Shown here piece by piece: positions 15,375 through 22,418 of a DNA stretch of 38,330 nucleotides (positions within the stretch are counted from its first letter, which is position 1; each line of letters starts with the position of its first letter). The notes under the pieces are model-generated. The model worked only from the letters and a program-made list of their open reading frames with translations. It ran no database searches and was not told the DNA's origin. The position numbers and the translations under genes were made by a program. Source of the DNA: an uncultured Spartobacteria bacterium (GTDB taxonomy: Bacteria > Verrucomicrobiota > Verrucomicrobiia > Chthoniobacterales > Chthoniobacteraceae); NCBI GenBank assembly GCA_903928175.1, contig CAIYQA010000180.1, positions 1 to 38,330 on the forward strand. The letters are read 5' to 3'.

Positions 15375-17309
15375 TTAACCCATCTGTGCCGCAAGTTTTT
15401 CCCAATCGGCAGTAACTTGGGCCAGTTCGTCTGTGACCGCTGAGAGGTCCCGGTTGAGTTGCATGGCGTTGCCGCCTGCGGCGTAGCTCTCGGGTTTTTC
15501 CAACTCCTCAGTGAGGCTCTTCTGGCGGCCTTCCAGGCTGAGGATGCGCATTTCCAGGGCTTGCACGCGCCGTTCCAAATCCCTGCGCGCGGCAGCCTGC
15601 GCTTTGCGCGCCTCGGCTTCGGCACGGCGTTGCTCGCGCTGTTCGCGCATGCCGGGGCCCGCCGGAGCGGAGTCCGCCTTGCGCGCCTCGGCGGGCTGCT
15701 CATTGTGCAATTTCTCCCCGGCGGTGAGGGCGGACCGGGCATTCGTGGCGCGGCTCTTGTCGAGGTAGTAATCGTAGCCGCCGGGATACGGGGTCAGCGT
15801 GCCCGCGCCGATATGCAGCACGGAGGTGGCGATCGCCTTGATGAAATGCACGTCGTGGCTGATGAAGATGAGGGTCCCTTCATACTGCTTGAGCGCGCCG
15901 ATAAGCGCGTCGATGGAGCCGACGTCCAGGTGCGTGGTCGGTTCGTCCATGAGCAGTAAATTCGGCGGGTCCAGGAGCAATTTGACCAACGCCAGGCGCG
16001 TCTTCTCACCCCCGCTTAAGACCGCGACCGGCTTGAACACGTCGTCGCCCCGGAATAGGAACGAGCCGAGAACTGTCCGCGCGACCTGTTCGCCGGGCGG
16101 GTTTTCCATTTCCGTGACACTCTCCAGGACGGTGTGCCGGGCATTAAGCATCTCCACGCGGTATTGGGAAAAGTAACCGACCTTGACGTTGTGCCCGAGT
16201 TCGCGCTCGCCGGTCTGGATGGGAAGATTGCCGGAGAGGAGTTTGATGAGGGTCGATTTGCCCGCGCCGTTGGGCCCGACGAGCACCGTGCGCTGCCCGC
16301 GTTCGGCCTGGAAGTTTAGCCCCCGATAGACCACAAGGTCGCCGTAGGCGTGATCCACATTCTTGAGAGTGACGGCGCGCACGCCGCTGCGGGGCGGTTG
16401 CGGAAAGCGAAAATGGACTGTTTTCAGCGCAGCGGTAGGGGCTTCGATCTTCTCCATACGGTCGATCTGCTTGAGTTTGCTCTGCGCCTGAGAAGCCTTG
16501 CTGGCCTTGGCGCGGAAACGGTCGGCGAACTCCTGAAGCGCGGCAATTTCCTTCTGCTGGTTTTTGTAAGCGGAAAGCTGCTGTTCCTCGCGCGCAGCCT
16601 TTTCGGCGACGTATTTGTCCCAGTTGCCGCGGTACCGGTTGAGCCGTTTCTGGGCGATTTCAACAATGGAGCCGACGAGCGCGTTGAGGAATTCCCGGTC
16701 GTGCGAGATCATCAGAATCGCGCCGGGATAGTTGCCGAGGTATTCCTGGAACCAGACGAGCGATTCGAGGTCGAGATGGTTGGTCGGCTCATCCAACAGC
16801 AGGAGGTCGGGCTCCATCACCAGCAACCGGGCGAGGTGGGCGCGCATCACCCAGCCGCCACTCAACGCCTTGGCCGGACGTTCGAAGTCCGACGTGCGAA
16901 ACGCCAGCCCCGCCAAAATGCGCTTGGCCTTGGGTTCAAGCTGCCAGCCGTTGTGCTCGTCAAAAACATGGAGCGCCGCATGATGTTCGGGCGAGTCTTC
17001 GGGCGTCGTTTGGATGATCCGCTGCGCCCTGGCCAGTTCCGGGTTAATGGCGCACGCGAGTTCCAGCACTGTCTCCTCGCCCGCCGGGGCGCTCTCCTGC
17101 GGGAGATAGCCGATGGTGGCGGCGCGTTCGAGCGAGACCCGCCCCTCGTCCGCGGAGGCCTCCCCGAGGATCAGCGAAAAGAGCGTGGATTTGCCCGCGC
17201 CGTTCGGTCCCACCAACCCCACGCGGTCGCCACGGTTCACCTGGAGCGAGGCGTTTTCAAAAAGAACGCGGCCGCCGAAACTTTTGCTGAGCTGGGAAAT
17301 CGTTAACAT
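15375..17309 (-). CDS. ABC-F family ATP-binding protein
   Basis: The 644-residue protein is a soluble two-cassette ABC-F ATPase with no membrane domain, of the kind that acts on ribosomes. The first cassette has GLVGPNGAGKSTLF (Walker A 34-41), signature LSGGWVMRAHLARL and LLLDEPTNHLDLESL. An inter-cassette linker rich in Lys, Gln and Ala (about 235-300) corresponds to the arm that reaches the peptidyl-transferase centre. The second cassette has VGPNGAGKSTLIKLL, LSGGEKTRLALVKLL and LLMDEPTTHLD. The last 110 residues are Ala/Arg/Glu-rich and predicted coiled coil, as in Uup and YheS types. Whether it is a Uup/YheS-like housekeeping factor or an antibiotic-protection protein cannot be settled by eye; the setting favours housekeeping. 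Confidence 0.93.
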   Translation of the reverse strand: MLTISQLSKSFGGRVLFENASLQVNRGDRVGLVGPNGAGKSTLFSLILGEASADEGRVSLERAATIGYLPQESAPAGEETVLELACAINPELARAQRIIQTTPEDSPEHHAALHVFDEHNGWQLEPKAKRILAGLAFRTSDFERPAKALSGGWVMRAHLARLLVMEPDLLLLDEPTNHLDLESLVWFQEYLGNYPGAILMISHDREFLNALVGSIVEIAQKRLNRYRGNWDKYVAEKAAREEQQLSAYKNQQKEIAALQEFADRFRAKASKASQAQSKLKQIDRMEKIEAPTAALKTVHFRFPQPPRSGVRAVTLKNVDHAYGDLVVYRGLNFQAERGQRTVLVGPNGAGKSTLIKLLSGNLPIQTGERELGHNVKVGYFSQYRVEMLNARHTVLESVTEMENPPGEQVARTVLGSFLFRGDDVFKPVAVLSGGEKTRLALVKLLLDPPNLLLMDEPTTHLDVGSIDALIGALKQYEGTLIFISHDVHFIKAIATSVLHIGAGTLTPYPGGYDYYLDKSRATNARSALTAGEKLHNEQPAEARKADSAPAGPGMREQREQRRAEAEARKAQAAARRDLERRVQALEMRILSLEGRQKSLTEELEKPESYAAGGNAMQLNRDLSAVTDELAQVTADWEKLAAQMG

Positions 17310-17680
17310 GGAAAGAGCCGGAGACTTTCGCGGGGTTGGGGCGGCAGTGCAATCTGGAACTCAGGAAAAGAGAAACAAATCAGGAAACCAAGAAACCAGG
17401 AAAAGATAAACAATCAGGAACTCAGGAAGTCAGGAAAAACGCTCTATCGGGTCATCCCGAGCGCAGCGAGGGACCTCCCAAGTCATTCAAAAACTGCGTG
17501 ACAAGAGCTTTGCAGCCTTTGGGAGGTCTCTCGCTACGCTCGAGATGACAAGCACGGTGGATGCGCTTTTCCTGGTTTCCTGGTTTCCTGATTTGTCTTC
17601 CTTTCCCGCTTGGGCGGTTTGCGCGAGATTCTTCAGAGATTCCTCTTTTCCCCGCGCCGGTTTCGCTTCATCCTTCCCAC
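17310..17680. other. Divergent intergenic region filled by repeats
   Basis: These 371 bases separate the starts of the ABC-F gene (minus) and yqeY (plus), so they must hold both promoters. Most of the space is the nested palindrome at 17377-17594. The remaining about 85 bases before yqeY contain CT-rich sequence with no confident promoter. No gene is supported. Confidence 0.6.
17377..17594. repeat. Nested palindrome (218 bp) in a divergent promoter region
   Basis: The outer arms at 17377-17405 and 17566-17594 are inverted copies of 29 bases with one mismatch, built from caggaaac/ccaggaaa units. Inside lies a second inverted pair, 17451-17481 and 17518-17549, which begins GTCATCCCGAGCG and ends CGAGATGAC and matches in about 27 of 31 positions. 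Between outer and inner left arms are more ctcaggaa units (17413-17436). The open frames through it give the translations HPERSEGPP and VISSVARDLP, which are not treated as proteins. Confidence 0.9.
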
Positions 17681-18133
17681 ATGAGCTTACAGCAACAGAT
17701 CGACCACGACTTGAAGGAAGCCATGAAAGCCAGAGAGGCGGAACGGCTTGGAGTGCTGCGGATGTTGAAGGCAGCGTTGAAGAACGTAGCCATCGAAAAA
17801 GGAGGCGCGGCTGCCGTGCTCGATGACGCCGAGGCAATGGCGGTCATCCGCAAGCAGGTGAAGCAGCGGCAGGATTCCATCGAGGGTTTCACCAAGGGGG
17901 GCCGCCCTGAACTGGCTGCCAAGGAGCAGGCCGAGATGGAGATTCTCAATACCTACCTGCCCAAAGCGATGTCCCCAGAGGATCTCGCCACACTGGTAAA
18001 GGAGGCTATCGTCGAAGCCGGGACCACTTCCAAGGCGCAAATGGGCGCGGTGATGAAGATCGCCAGCGCCAAAGCCGCCGGTCGCGCCGACGGCAAGGCA
18101 TTGAGCGTGGAAGTGCAACGGCAATTGGCGTAG
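17681..18133 (+). CDS. yqeY: YqeY / GatB-tail-like protein
   Basis: The 150-residue protein has the YqeY pattern throughout: LKEAMKAREAERLGVLRMLK near the start, then KQVKQRQDSIEGFTKGGRPE (residues about 65-84), EMEILNTYLPKAMS, and a C-terminal half resembling the GatB tail that contacts tRNA. YqeY is common in bacteria and is thought to have a tRNA-related role, though the precise function is not established. The start is the ATG at 17681; an upstream in-frame extension lies in CT-rich non-coding sequence and is rejected. ispD follows eight bases after the stop, so the two are probably co-transcribed. Confidence 0.9.
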   Translation: MSLQQQIDHDLKEAMKAREAERLGVLRMLKAALKNVAIEKGGAAAVLDDAEAMAVIRKQVKQRQDSIEGFTKGGRPELAAKEQAEMEILNTYLPKAMSPEDLATLVKEAIVEAGTTSKAQMGAVMKIASAKAAGRADGKALSVEVQRQLA

Positions 18134-18141
18134 AGTCATTC

Positions 18142-18828
18142 ATGATTGCAATCCTGGTGGCAGCCGGCAGCAGCCGGAGGATGGGGTTCGATAAGCTGAC
18201 AGCCGATCTCGCGGGCAAACCCGTGGCGGCCCACGCGCTGCTTGCGTTTGAGGCATGCGCCAGTGTGGAGCGCATTCTGCTGGTCACAAGGGAGGAGCGG
18301 GTCGAGGAATTTGCCGGGCTTTGCCAGAAATACGAGATCACCAAACTCGACAGTGTGGTTCCCGGCGGGGCTGAAAGGCATCTTTCCGTCTGGAACGGAA
18401 TGCAGGCAGCCGAATTCAAGGATGGGGATTACGTTGCCGTTCATGACGCCGCGCGCCCGCTGATCACTCCCGCCGCCATCGAGGCATGCTTCGCCAAGGC
18501 ACGCCACCACGGGGCGTCCGCGTGCGCCACGCCGATCACGGACACGTTGAAACGCGCCAATGCCGACGGGGTGGTGACCGGAGGCGTGGAGCGCGACAAT
18601 CTTTGGGCCATGCAGACGCCGCAAATCTTCCTGGCGGAACTCCTGGAGCGGGCGTATCGGCAAATCCTGCGCCTCAACGAAACCGTCACCGACGAAATTT
18701 CCGCCCTGCATCGGCTGGGGATTGCCGCGGTGCTGACCCAAATCGACGAACCAAATCTCAAAATCACGCATCCGCGCGATCTCGAACTTGCGCAGCTTAT
18801 CCTGGAGAGCCGCAGGAGAGCCCTTTGA
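18142..18828 (+). CDS. ispD: MEP cytidylyltransferase (isoprenoid synthesis)
   Basis: IspD couples 2-C-methyl-D-erythritol 4-phosphate to CTP in the non-mevalonate route to isoprenoids. The 228-residue protein has the nucleotide-binding LVAAGSSRRMG (5-15) with Lys18 just after it, GGAERHLSV (75-83), VHDAARPLI (100-108), and AMQTPQIF in the second half, all diagnostic. Its length is normal. The ATG lies eight bases past yqeY. The next gene, an M16 peptidase, starts ten bases after the stop, so this is the second gene of a tightly packed run. No ispF is fused or adjacent. Confidence 0.95.
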   Translation: MIAILVAAGSSRRMGFDKLTADLAGKPVAAHALLAFEACASVERILLVTREERVEEFAGLCQKYEITKLDSVVPGGAERHLSVWNGMQAAEFKDGDYVAVHDAARPLITPAAIEACFAKARHHGASACATPITDTLKRANADGVVTGGVERDNLWAMQTPQIFLAELLERAYRQILRLNETVTDEISALHRLGIAAVLTQIDEPNLKITHPRDLELAQLILESRRRAL

Positions 18829-18838
18829 TCCAAACTCC

Positions 18839-20122
18839 ATGACCCGCGTCACCCAGCTCCCCAACGGCGTTCGCGTCGCGTCGGTCGAGATGCCGCACAT
18901 GAAAACCGTGAGCGTCGGCATCTGGACTGCCGTGGGCGGGCGGCACGAGCCCAAGTCGCTCTGCGGCATTTCCCATTTTCTGGAACACCTCATGTTCAAG
19001 GGCACGCAGCGTCGCACCGCGCTGAAAATCACCGAGGCGGTCGAGGGCTTGGGCGGTTACTTGAATGCCTTCACCACGGAGGACCATACCTGTTACTACG
19101 CCAAGGCAGCGGCGGCGCATCTGCCGGTGTTGTGTGATGTCTTGAGTGACATGGTGCTGCATTCCCAGTTCGCGCCTGCCGAGATTGAGCGCGAGCGGGA
19201 GGTGATCCGCGAGGAAATCCTCATGGTCCACGACAACCCGGGCCAATATATCGAGGAACTGCTTTCCGAAGCGCTCTGGCCCGACCACCCGCTGGGGCGT
19301 CCGCTCACGGGGACGGTCCGCTCGATTGCGCATCTCACGCGGGAGAAGTTTTTCGCTTTCAAGGAAAAGCATTATACCGGCGCGACCACTCTTGTCACCG
19401 TGGCCGGAGCTGCCGCGCACGAGCGCGTGCTCGAGCTGATGGGGCCGACGATGGGAGCGCTTCCCGCCGGGCGCGTGCCGAAGTTTGAGAAATCCAATCA
19501 CGATCTCGCGATCAAAGCGGGTGGCGTGCGGCGGCCCTGGATCAAAGCCATTGCGCAGGATATCGAACAGACGCACCTGGCGCTTGGGTTTCACGCCTTT
19601 GGAAGGCGCGATGAGCGACGGTACGCATTAAAATTACTGAGCGTGATCCTTGGCGAAAATATGAGTTCGCGCCTGTTCCAAAAATTACGCGAGCGCCACG
19701 GCATTTGCTATTCCGTGCAAAGCAGCGTCGTCTCGCTGGAGGACGCCGGAGCGCTGACGATTTTCGCCGGGCTCGAACCGGCCAAGCTCGAACGCGCGGT
19801 GCGTTTGACGATGCAGGAACTGGAGCGCATCGCCTCGGAAGCGCCCCGGCGCGCAGAATTGCGCAAGGCCCAGGATTACACCATCGGGCAGACCTTGATG
19901 GGCCTGGAGAGCACTTCCAATCAGATGACGTGGATCGGCGAATCGCTCCTGAGTTTTGGAAAGGTGATCGACCCGCATGAGGTGGAAGAGCGGTTGCTGG
20001 CCGTCACCCCGGAGGAGGTGCGCGCCGTTGCGGAATTCTGTCTGAAGCCCAAACGGCTCGGCGTGGCCGTGGCCGGGCCCACGCCGGACGCGGAGAAAAT
20101 TCAGGGGTGGTTGGCGAAATGA
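18839..20122 (+). CDS. M16-family zinc peptidase
   Basis: This 427-residue protein is an M16 (pitrilysin-type) metallopeptidase of the processing-peptidase-like group. It has the inverted zinc motif HFLEH at 46-50 with Glu49 catalytic, and the third ligand lies in EREVIREEI (about 119-127). A second, structural M16 domain follows (about 220-420), with RHGICYSVQSSVVSLEDAG. M16 peptidases of this size act as dimers on short peptides or damaged fragments; the substrate here is unknown. The ATG at 18839 is favoured since the family start pattern TRVTQLPNGVRVASVEMP follows. A longer frame from 18788 overlaps ispD and adds unrelated residues. Confidence 0.92.
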   Translation: MTRVTQLPNGVRVASVEMPHMKTVSVGIWTAVGGRHEPKSLCGISHFLEHLMFKGTQRRTALKITEAVEGLGGYLNAFTTEDHTCYYAKAAAAHLPVLCDVLSDMVLHSQFAPAEIEREREVIREEILMVHDNPGQYIEELLSEALWPDHPLGRPLTGTVRSIAHLTREKFFAFKEKHYTGATTLVTVAGAAAHERVLELMGPTMGALPAGRVPKFEKSNHDLAIKAGGVRRPWIKAIAQDIEQTHLALGFHAFGRRDERRYALKLLSVILGENMSSRLFQKLRERHGICYSVQSSVVSLEDAGALTIFAGLEPAKLERAVRLTMQELERIASEAPRRAELRKAQDYTIGQTLMGLESTSNQMTWIGESLLSFGKVIDPHEVEERLLAVTPEEVRAVAEFCLKPKRLGVAVAGPTPDAEKIQGWLAK

Positions 20123-20125
20123 ATG

Positions 20126-20163
20126 ATAGGACCTATAGGTCTTATGGGTCGTATAGGTCCTAT
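20126..20163. repeat. 12-bp inverted repeat over the tlyA start codon
   Basis: ATAGGACCTATA (20126-20137) and its exact reverse complement TATAGGTCCTAT (20152-20163) flank a 14-base spacer. The whole M16-to-tlyA gap is this element. The right arm contains the first two bases of the tlyA ATG, so a folded mRNA would hide the start. Confidence 0.8.
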
Positions 20164-20908
20164 GAGTTCTAATTCCAAACCCCAAAAACAGCGCCTCGAC
20201 CTCTTGCTCGTGGAGCGCGGGCTCTTTGAGAGCCGCGAGAAAGCCCAGCGCGCCATCATGGCCGGGCTCGTGAGGATTGGGGATGCTGTGGCCGACAAGC
20301 CGGGAACCAAGGTTGCTGACGATAGCGCGCTTTCCGTAAAACAGGAGTGCCGCTATGTGGGACGGGGGGGATTGAAAATGGAGGCGGCGCTGAAACACTT
20401 TGGCGTCGATCCCACCGGGCGCACCTGCCTCGACATCGGCGCTTCCACGGGCGGCTTCACCGATTGCCTCCTGCAACACGGCGCGGCCAAAGTCCATGCC
20501 ATCGACGTTGGCCACAGCCAGCTCGATTGGAAAATCCGCAGCGACCCGCGCGTGGTTGTCCGCGAAAAACTCAACGCCCGCCATCTTTCGCGCGAGGACA
20601 TCCCCGATCCTATTGACGTTTGCGTCATCGACGTCTCGTTCATCTCCCTCACGCTCATCCTGCCCGCCGCCTTCCCGCTGCTCGCCCCTGGAGGGGTGAT
20701 CCTCGCCTTGATCAAGCCGCAGTTCGAGTTGAGCAAGGAAGAGGTCGACAGCGGGCGTGGGGTCGTCCGCGATCCCGCCGCCCAGCAACGCGCCGTGGAG
20801 AAAATCGAGCGCTTCGTGCGTGAAACCGGCAAAATATGGGTCGGCGTGATCGAGTCGCCGATTCTCGGTGGCGAAGGCAATCGGGAATTTCTGGCATGTT
20901 TGCGGTAG
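20162..20908 (+). CDS. tlyA: TlyA-family rRNA 2'-O-methyltransferase
   Basis: TlyA proteins join an N-terminal S4 RNA-binding domain to an FtsJ-like SAM methyltransferase and, where studied, methylate ribose in 16S and 23S rRNA. From the ATG at 20162 the protein has 248 residues. The S4 part is RLDLLLVERGLFESREKAQR (11-30) and the next 40 residues. The SAM site is LDIGASTGGFTDCLLQHGA, followed by VIDVSFISLTL and LIKPQFE. An earlier ATG at 20123 would add 13 residues encoded entirely by an inverted repeat, so it is rejected. The hemolysin label sometimes given to this family is not supported by the sequence. Confidence 0.93.
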   Translation: MSSNSKPQKQRLDLLLVERGLFESREKAQRAIMAGLVRIGDAVADKPGTKVADDSALSVKQECRYVGRGGLKMEAALKHFGVDPTGRTCLDIGASTGGFTDCLLQHGAAKVHAIDVGHSQLDWKIRSDPRVVVREKLNARHLSREDIPDPIDVCVIDVSFISLTLILPAAFPLLAPGGVILALIKPQFELSKEEVDSGRGVVRDPAAQQRAVEKIERFVRETGKIWVGVIESPILGGEGNREFLACLR

Positions 20909-20936
20909 GACGTGCTACGATCCAAGGAGATAAAAC

Positions 20937-21047
20937 GATCAGGAACTCAGGAACTCAGGAACTCAGGAAATCAGGAAAATAAACTTGCTCTAAATCTTCG
21001 CAAATCTGTGGATTCTTCTGTCTTTTTGAATTCCTGAGTTCCTGATA
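20937..21047. repeat. Inverted repeat of ctcaggaa-type units
   Basis: The left arm (20937-20980) holds four near-perfect tandem ctcaggaa units ending AAATCAGGAAAA. The right arm (21028-21046) is the shorter inverse, GAATTCCTGAGTTCCTGAT. The element fills the tlyA-nadK gap and ends about eleven bases before the nadK ATG. Confidence 0.85.
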
Positions 21048-21057
21048 TTCTTTGAAC

Positions 21058-21942
21058 ATGTCGTCTCCAAACAATGGTGCCCTGGGGCCGGTCGGCCTGG
21101 TAGCTCACTCCGGGAAGCCCCAAGCCGCCGAATTGCTCCGCTTGCTCGCCGGGGAATTACGCGCCTGCGATGCGGACGTTTTCCTGGAGACCGACAGCGC
21201 CCGGCTGATTGCGGAACCGGGTGGAATGTCCGTTGCCGAACTCGGCCAGCGCTGCACGATGCTCCTGGTTCTGGGCGGCGACGGCACCATTCTAAAAGTG
21301 GTTCACGAATTGGGCGAACATCTTTGCCCCATTTTTGGAATCAACCTCGGCTCGCTGGGGTTTCTCACGTGCGTCAGTTCCGCCAATTTCCGGCAAGCCA
21401 TCGATGCCATCTGCACGGGCAATTACGCCTTGAGTCGGCGGGCGTTGCTTGAAGTGACGCTGGAGCGCGAGGGGGTGGTCGCCGCGCGGCGCATCGGCCT
21501 GAACGAAGCGGTTGTCAGCCGCGGCGCGTTTTCGCGGCTGATCAAGCTCGACGCGTGGATCGACTCCGTAAATCTGACGCAATACAACGCCGATGGCCTC
21601 ATCATCGCCACGCCCACCGGGTCCACGGCCTACTCGCTTTCCGCGGGCGGCCCCGTGATTGCGCCGGATGCCGGAGTCTTCGTGGTGACGCCGGTGTGCC
21701 CCCACGTCCTCACCAATCGCAGCCTGGTCGTGGGAGACCGCTCGGAAATCGTGGTGCGCCCGGTGCACGGCCAGTCCGACGTGGTTCTGACCGTGGACGG
21801 CCACCAGCCGGTGCAAGTGCGCGAGGGCGACGCGATTCGCATCCGTAAAAGCACTCTGGAGCTTTCCCTGGCGGTGCTCCCGGAGTTGTCGTTTTGCGAA
21901 GTGCTGCGGGAAAAACTGAAATGGAGCGGCAGCGCAGTATGA
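21058..21942 (+). CDS. nadK: NAD kinase
   Basis: NadK phosphorylates NAD to NADP in the cytoplasm. The 294-residue protein has the catalytic LVLGGDGTILK (GGDG at 73-76), GINLGSLGFL, then NADGLIIATPTGSTAYSLSA, all diagnostic of the family. The ATG at 21058 is preferred; a TTG two codons earlier is possible. There is no clear Shine-Dalgarno, and the preceding sequence is the ctcaggaa repeat. The last bases overlap the start of the EIIA-type gene in an ATGA, so the two are translationally coupled. Confidence 0.96.
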   Translation: MSSPNNGALGPVGLVAHSGKPQAAELLRLLAGELRACDADVFLETDSARLIAEPGGMSVAELGQRCTMLLVLGGDGTILKVVHELGEHLCPIFGINLGSLGFLTCVSSANFRQAIDAICTGNYALSRRALLEVTLEREGVVAARRIGLNEAVVSRGAFSRLIKLDAWIDSVNLTQYNADGLIIATPTGSTAYSLSAGGPVIAPDAGVFVVTPVCPHVLTNRSLVVGDRSEIVVRPVHGQSDVVLTVDGHQPVQVREGDAIRIRKSTLELSLAVLPELSFCEVLREKLKWSGSAV

Positions 21943-22400
21943 TCACCATCGGCGACATTCTTTCCCCGGGCCACATTGCGCTCGACCTCAACGCAGGGAC
22001 GCATGTGCAGGCTGTTGCAAAGGTTGCGGAGTTTTTGGAATCCGACGAGCGGGTGGACGACTGGGATCGCTTTTACTCGGGCCTCCTGGCGGGAAGCGCG
22101 TGCATGGCCAATGACCGCGGTTCGGCTCTTTGCATCGCCCACGTTCGGACCCAGGCCGTCAGCGCCATGATCATGGCTGCGGGCCGTTCACGGGAAGGGA
22201 TTCCGCTCGAAGGTGAACCCGCGCGGGTGCGCCTTGTTTTTGTGATCGGAGTCCCCGTGGCACTCGCGTCGGATTACCTGCGGATTATCGGGGCCCTGGC
22301 CCGGATTTTCCGCACCGAACGAGGCGAAGCCGCTTTATTGGAGGCGAAAACGAGCGCGGAATTTTTCAAAACGCTCTGTGCGCTCGAAATGGAGATGTAG
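21939..22400 (+). CDS. PTS EIIA (fructose/Ntr type) domain protein
   Basis: The 153-residue protein has the fold pattern of the PTS EIIA-2 family: ITIGDILSPGHIALDLNAGT at the start, and CIAHVRTQAV (65-74), where His68 fits the site phosphorylated in IIA(Ntr)/IIA(Fru), which is normally seen as IPH. GIPLEGEPARVRLVFVIGVP (86-105) is the usual strand after it. It stands alone without IIB or IIC domains and shares ATGA with nadK, so a regulatory role like PtsN is more likely than sugar uptake. The ATG at 21939 is chosen over an upstream in-frame one inside nadK. HPr and EI genes are not in this window. Confidence 0.82.
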   Translation: MITIGDILSPGHIALDLNAGTHVQAVAKVAEFLESDERVDDWDRFYSGLLAGSACMANDRGSALCIAHVRTQAVSAMIMAAGRSREGIPLEGEPARVRLVFVIGVPVALASDYLRIIGALARIFRTERGEAALLEAKTSAEFFKTLCALEMEM

Positions 22401-22418
22401 CCCGGCGGGCTCAACGCT

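Noticed and set aside
17451-17549. Frames giving HPERSEGPP- or VISSVARDLP-type peptides
   Set aside because: They are translations of an inverted repeat seen in several frames and not genes.
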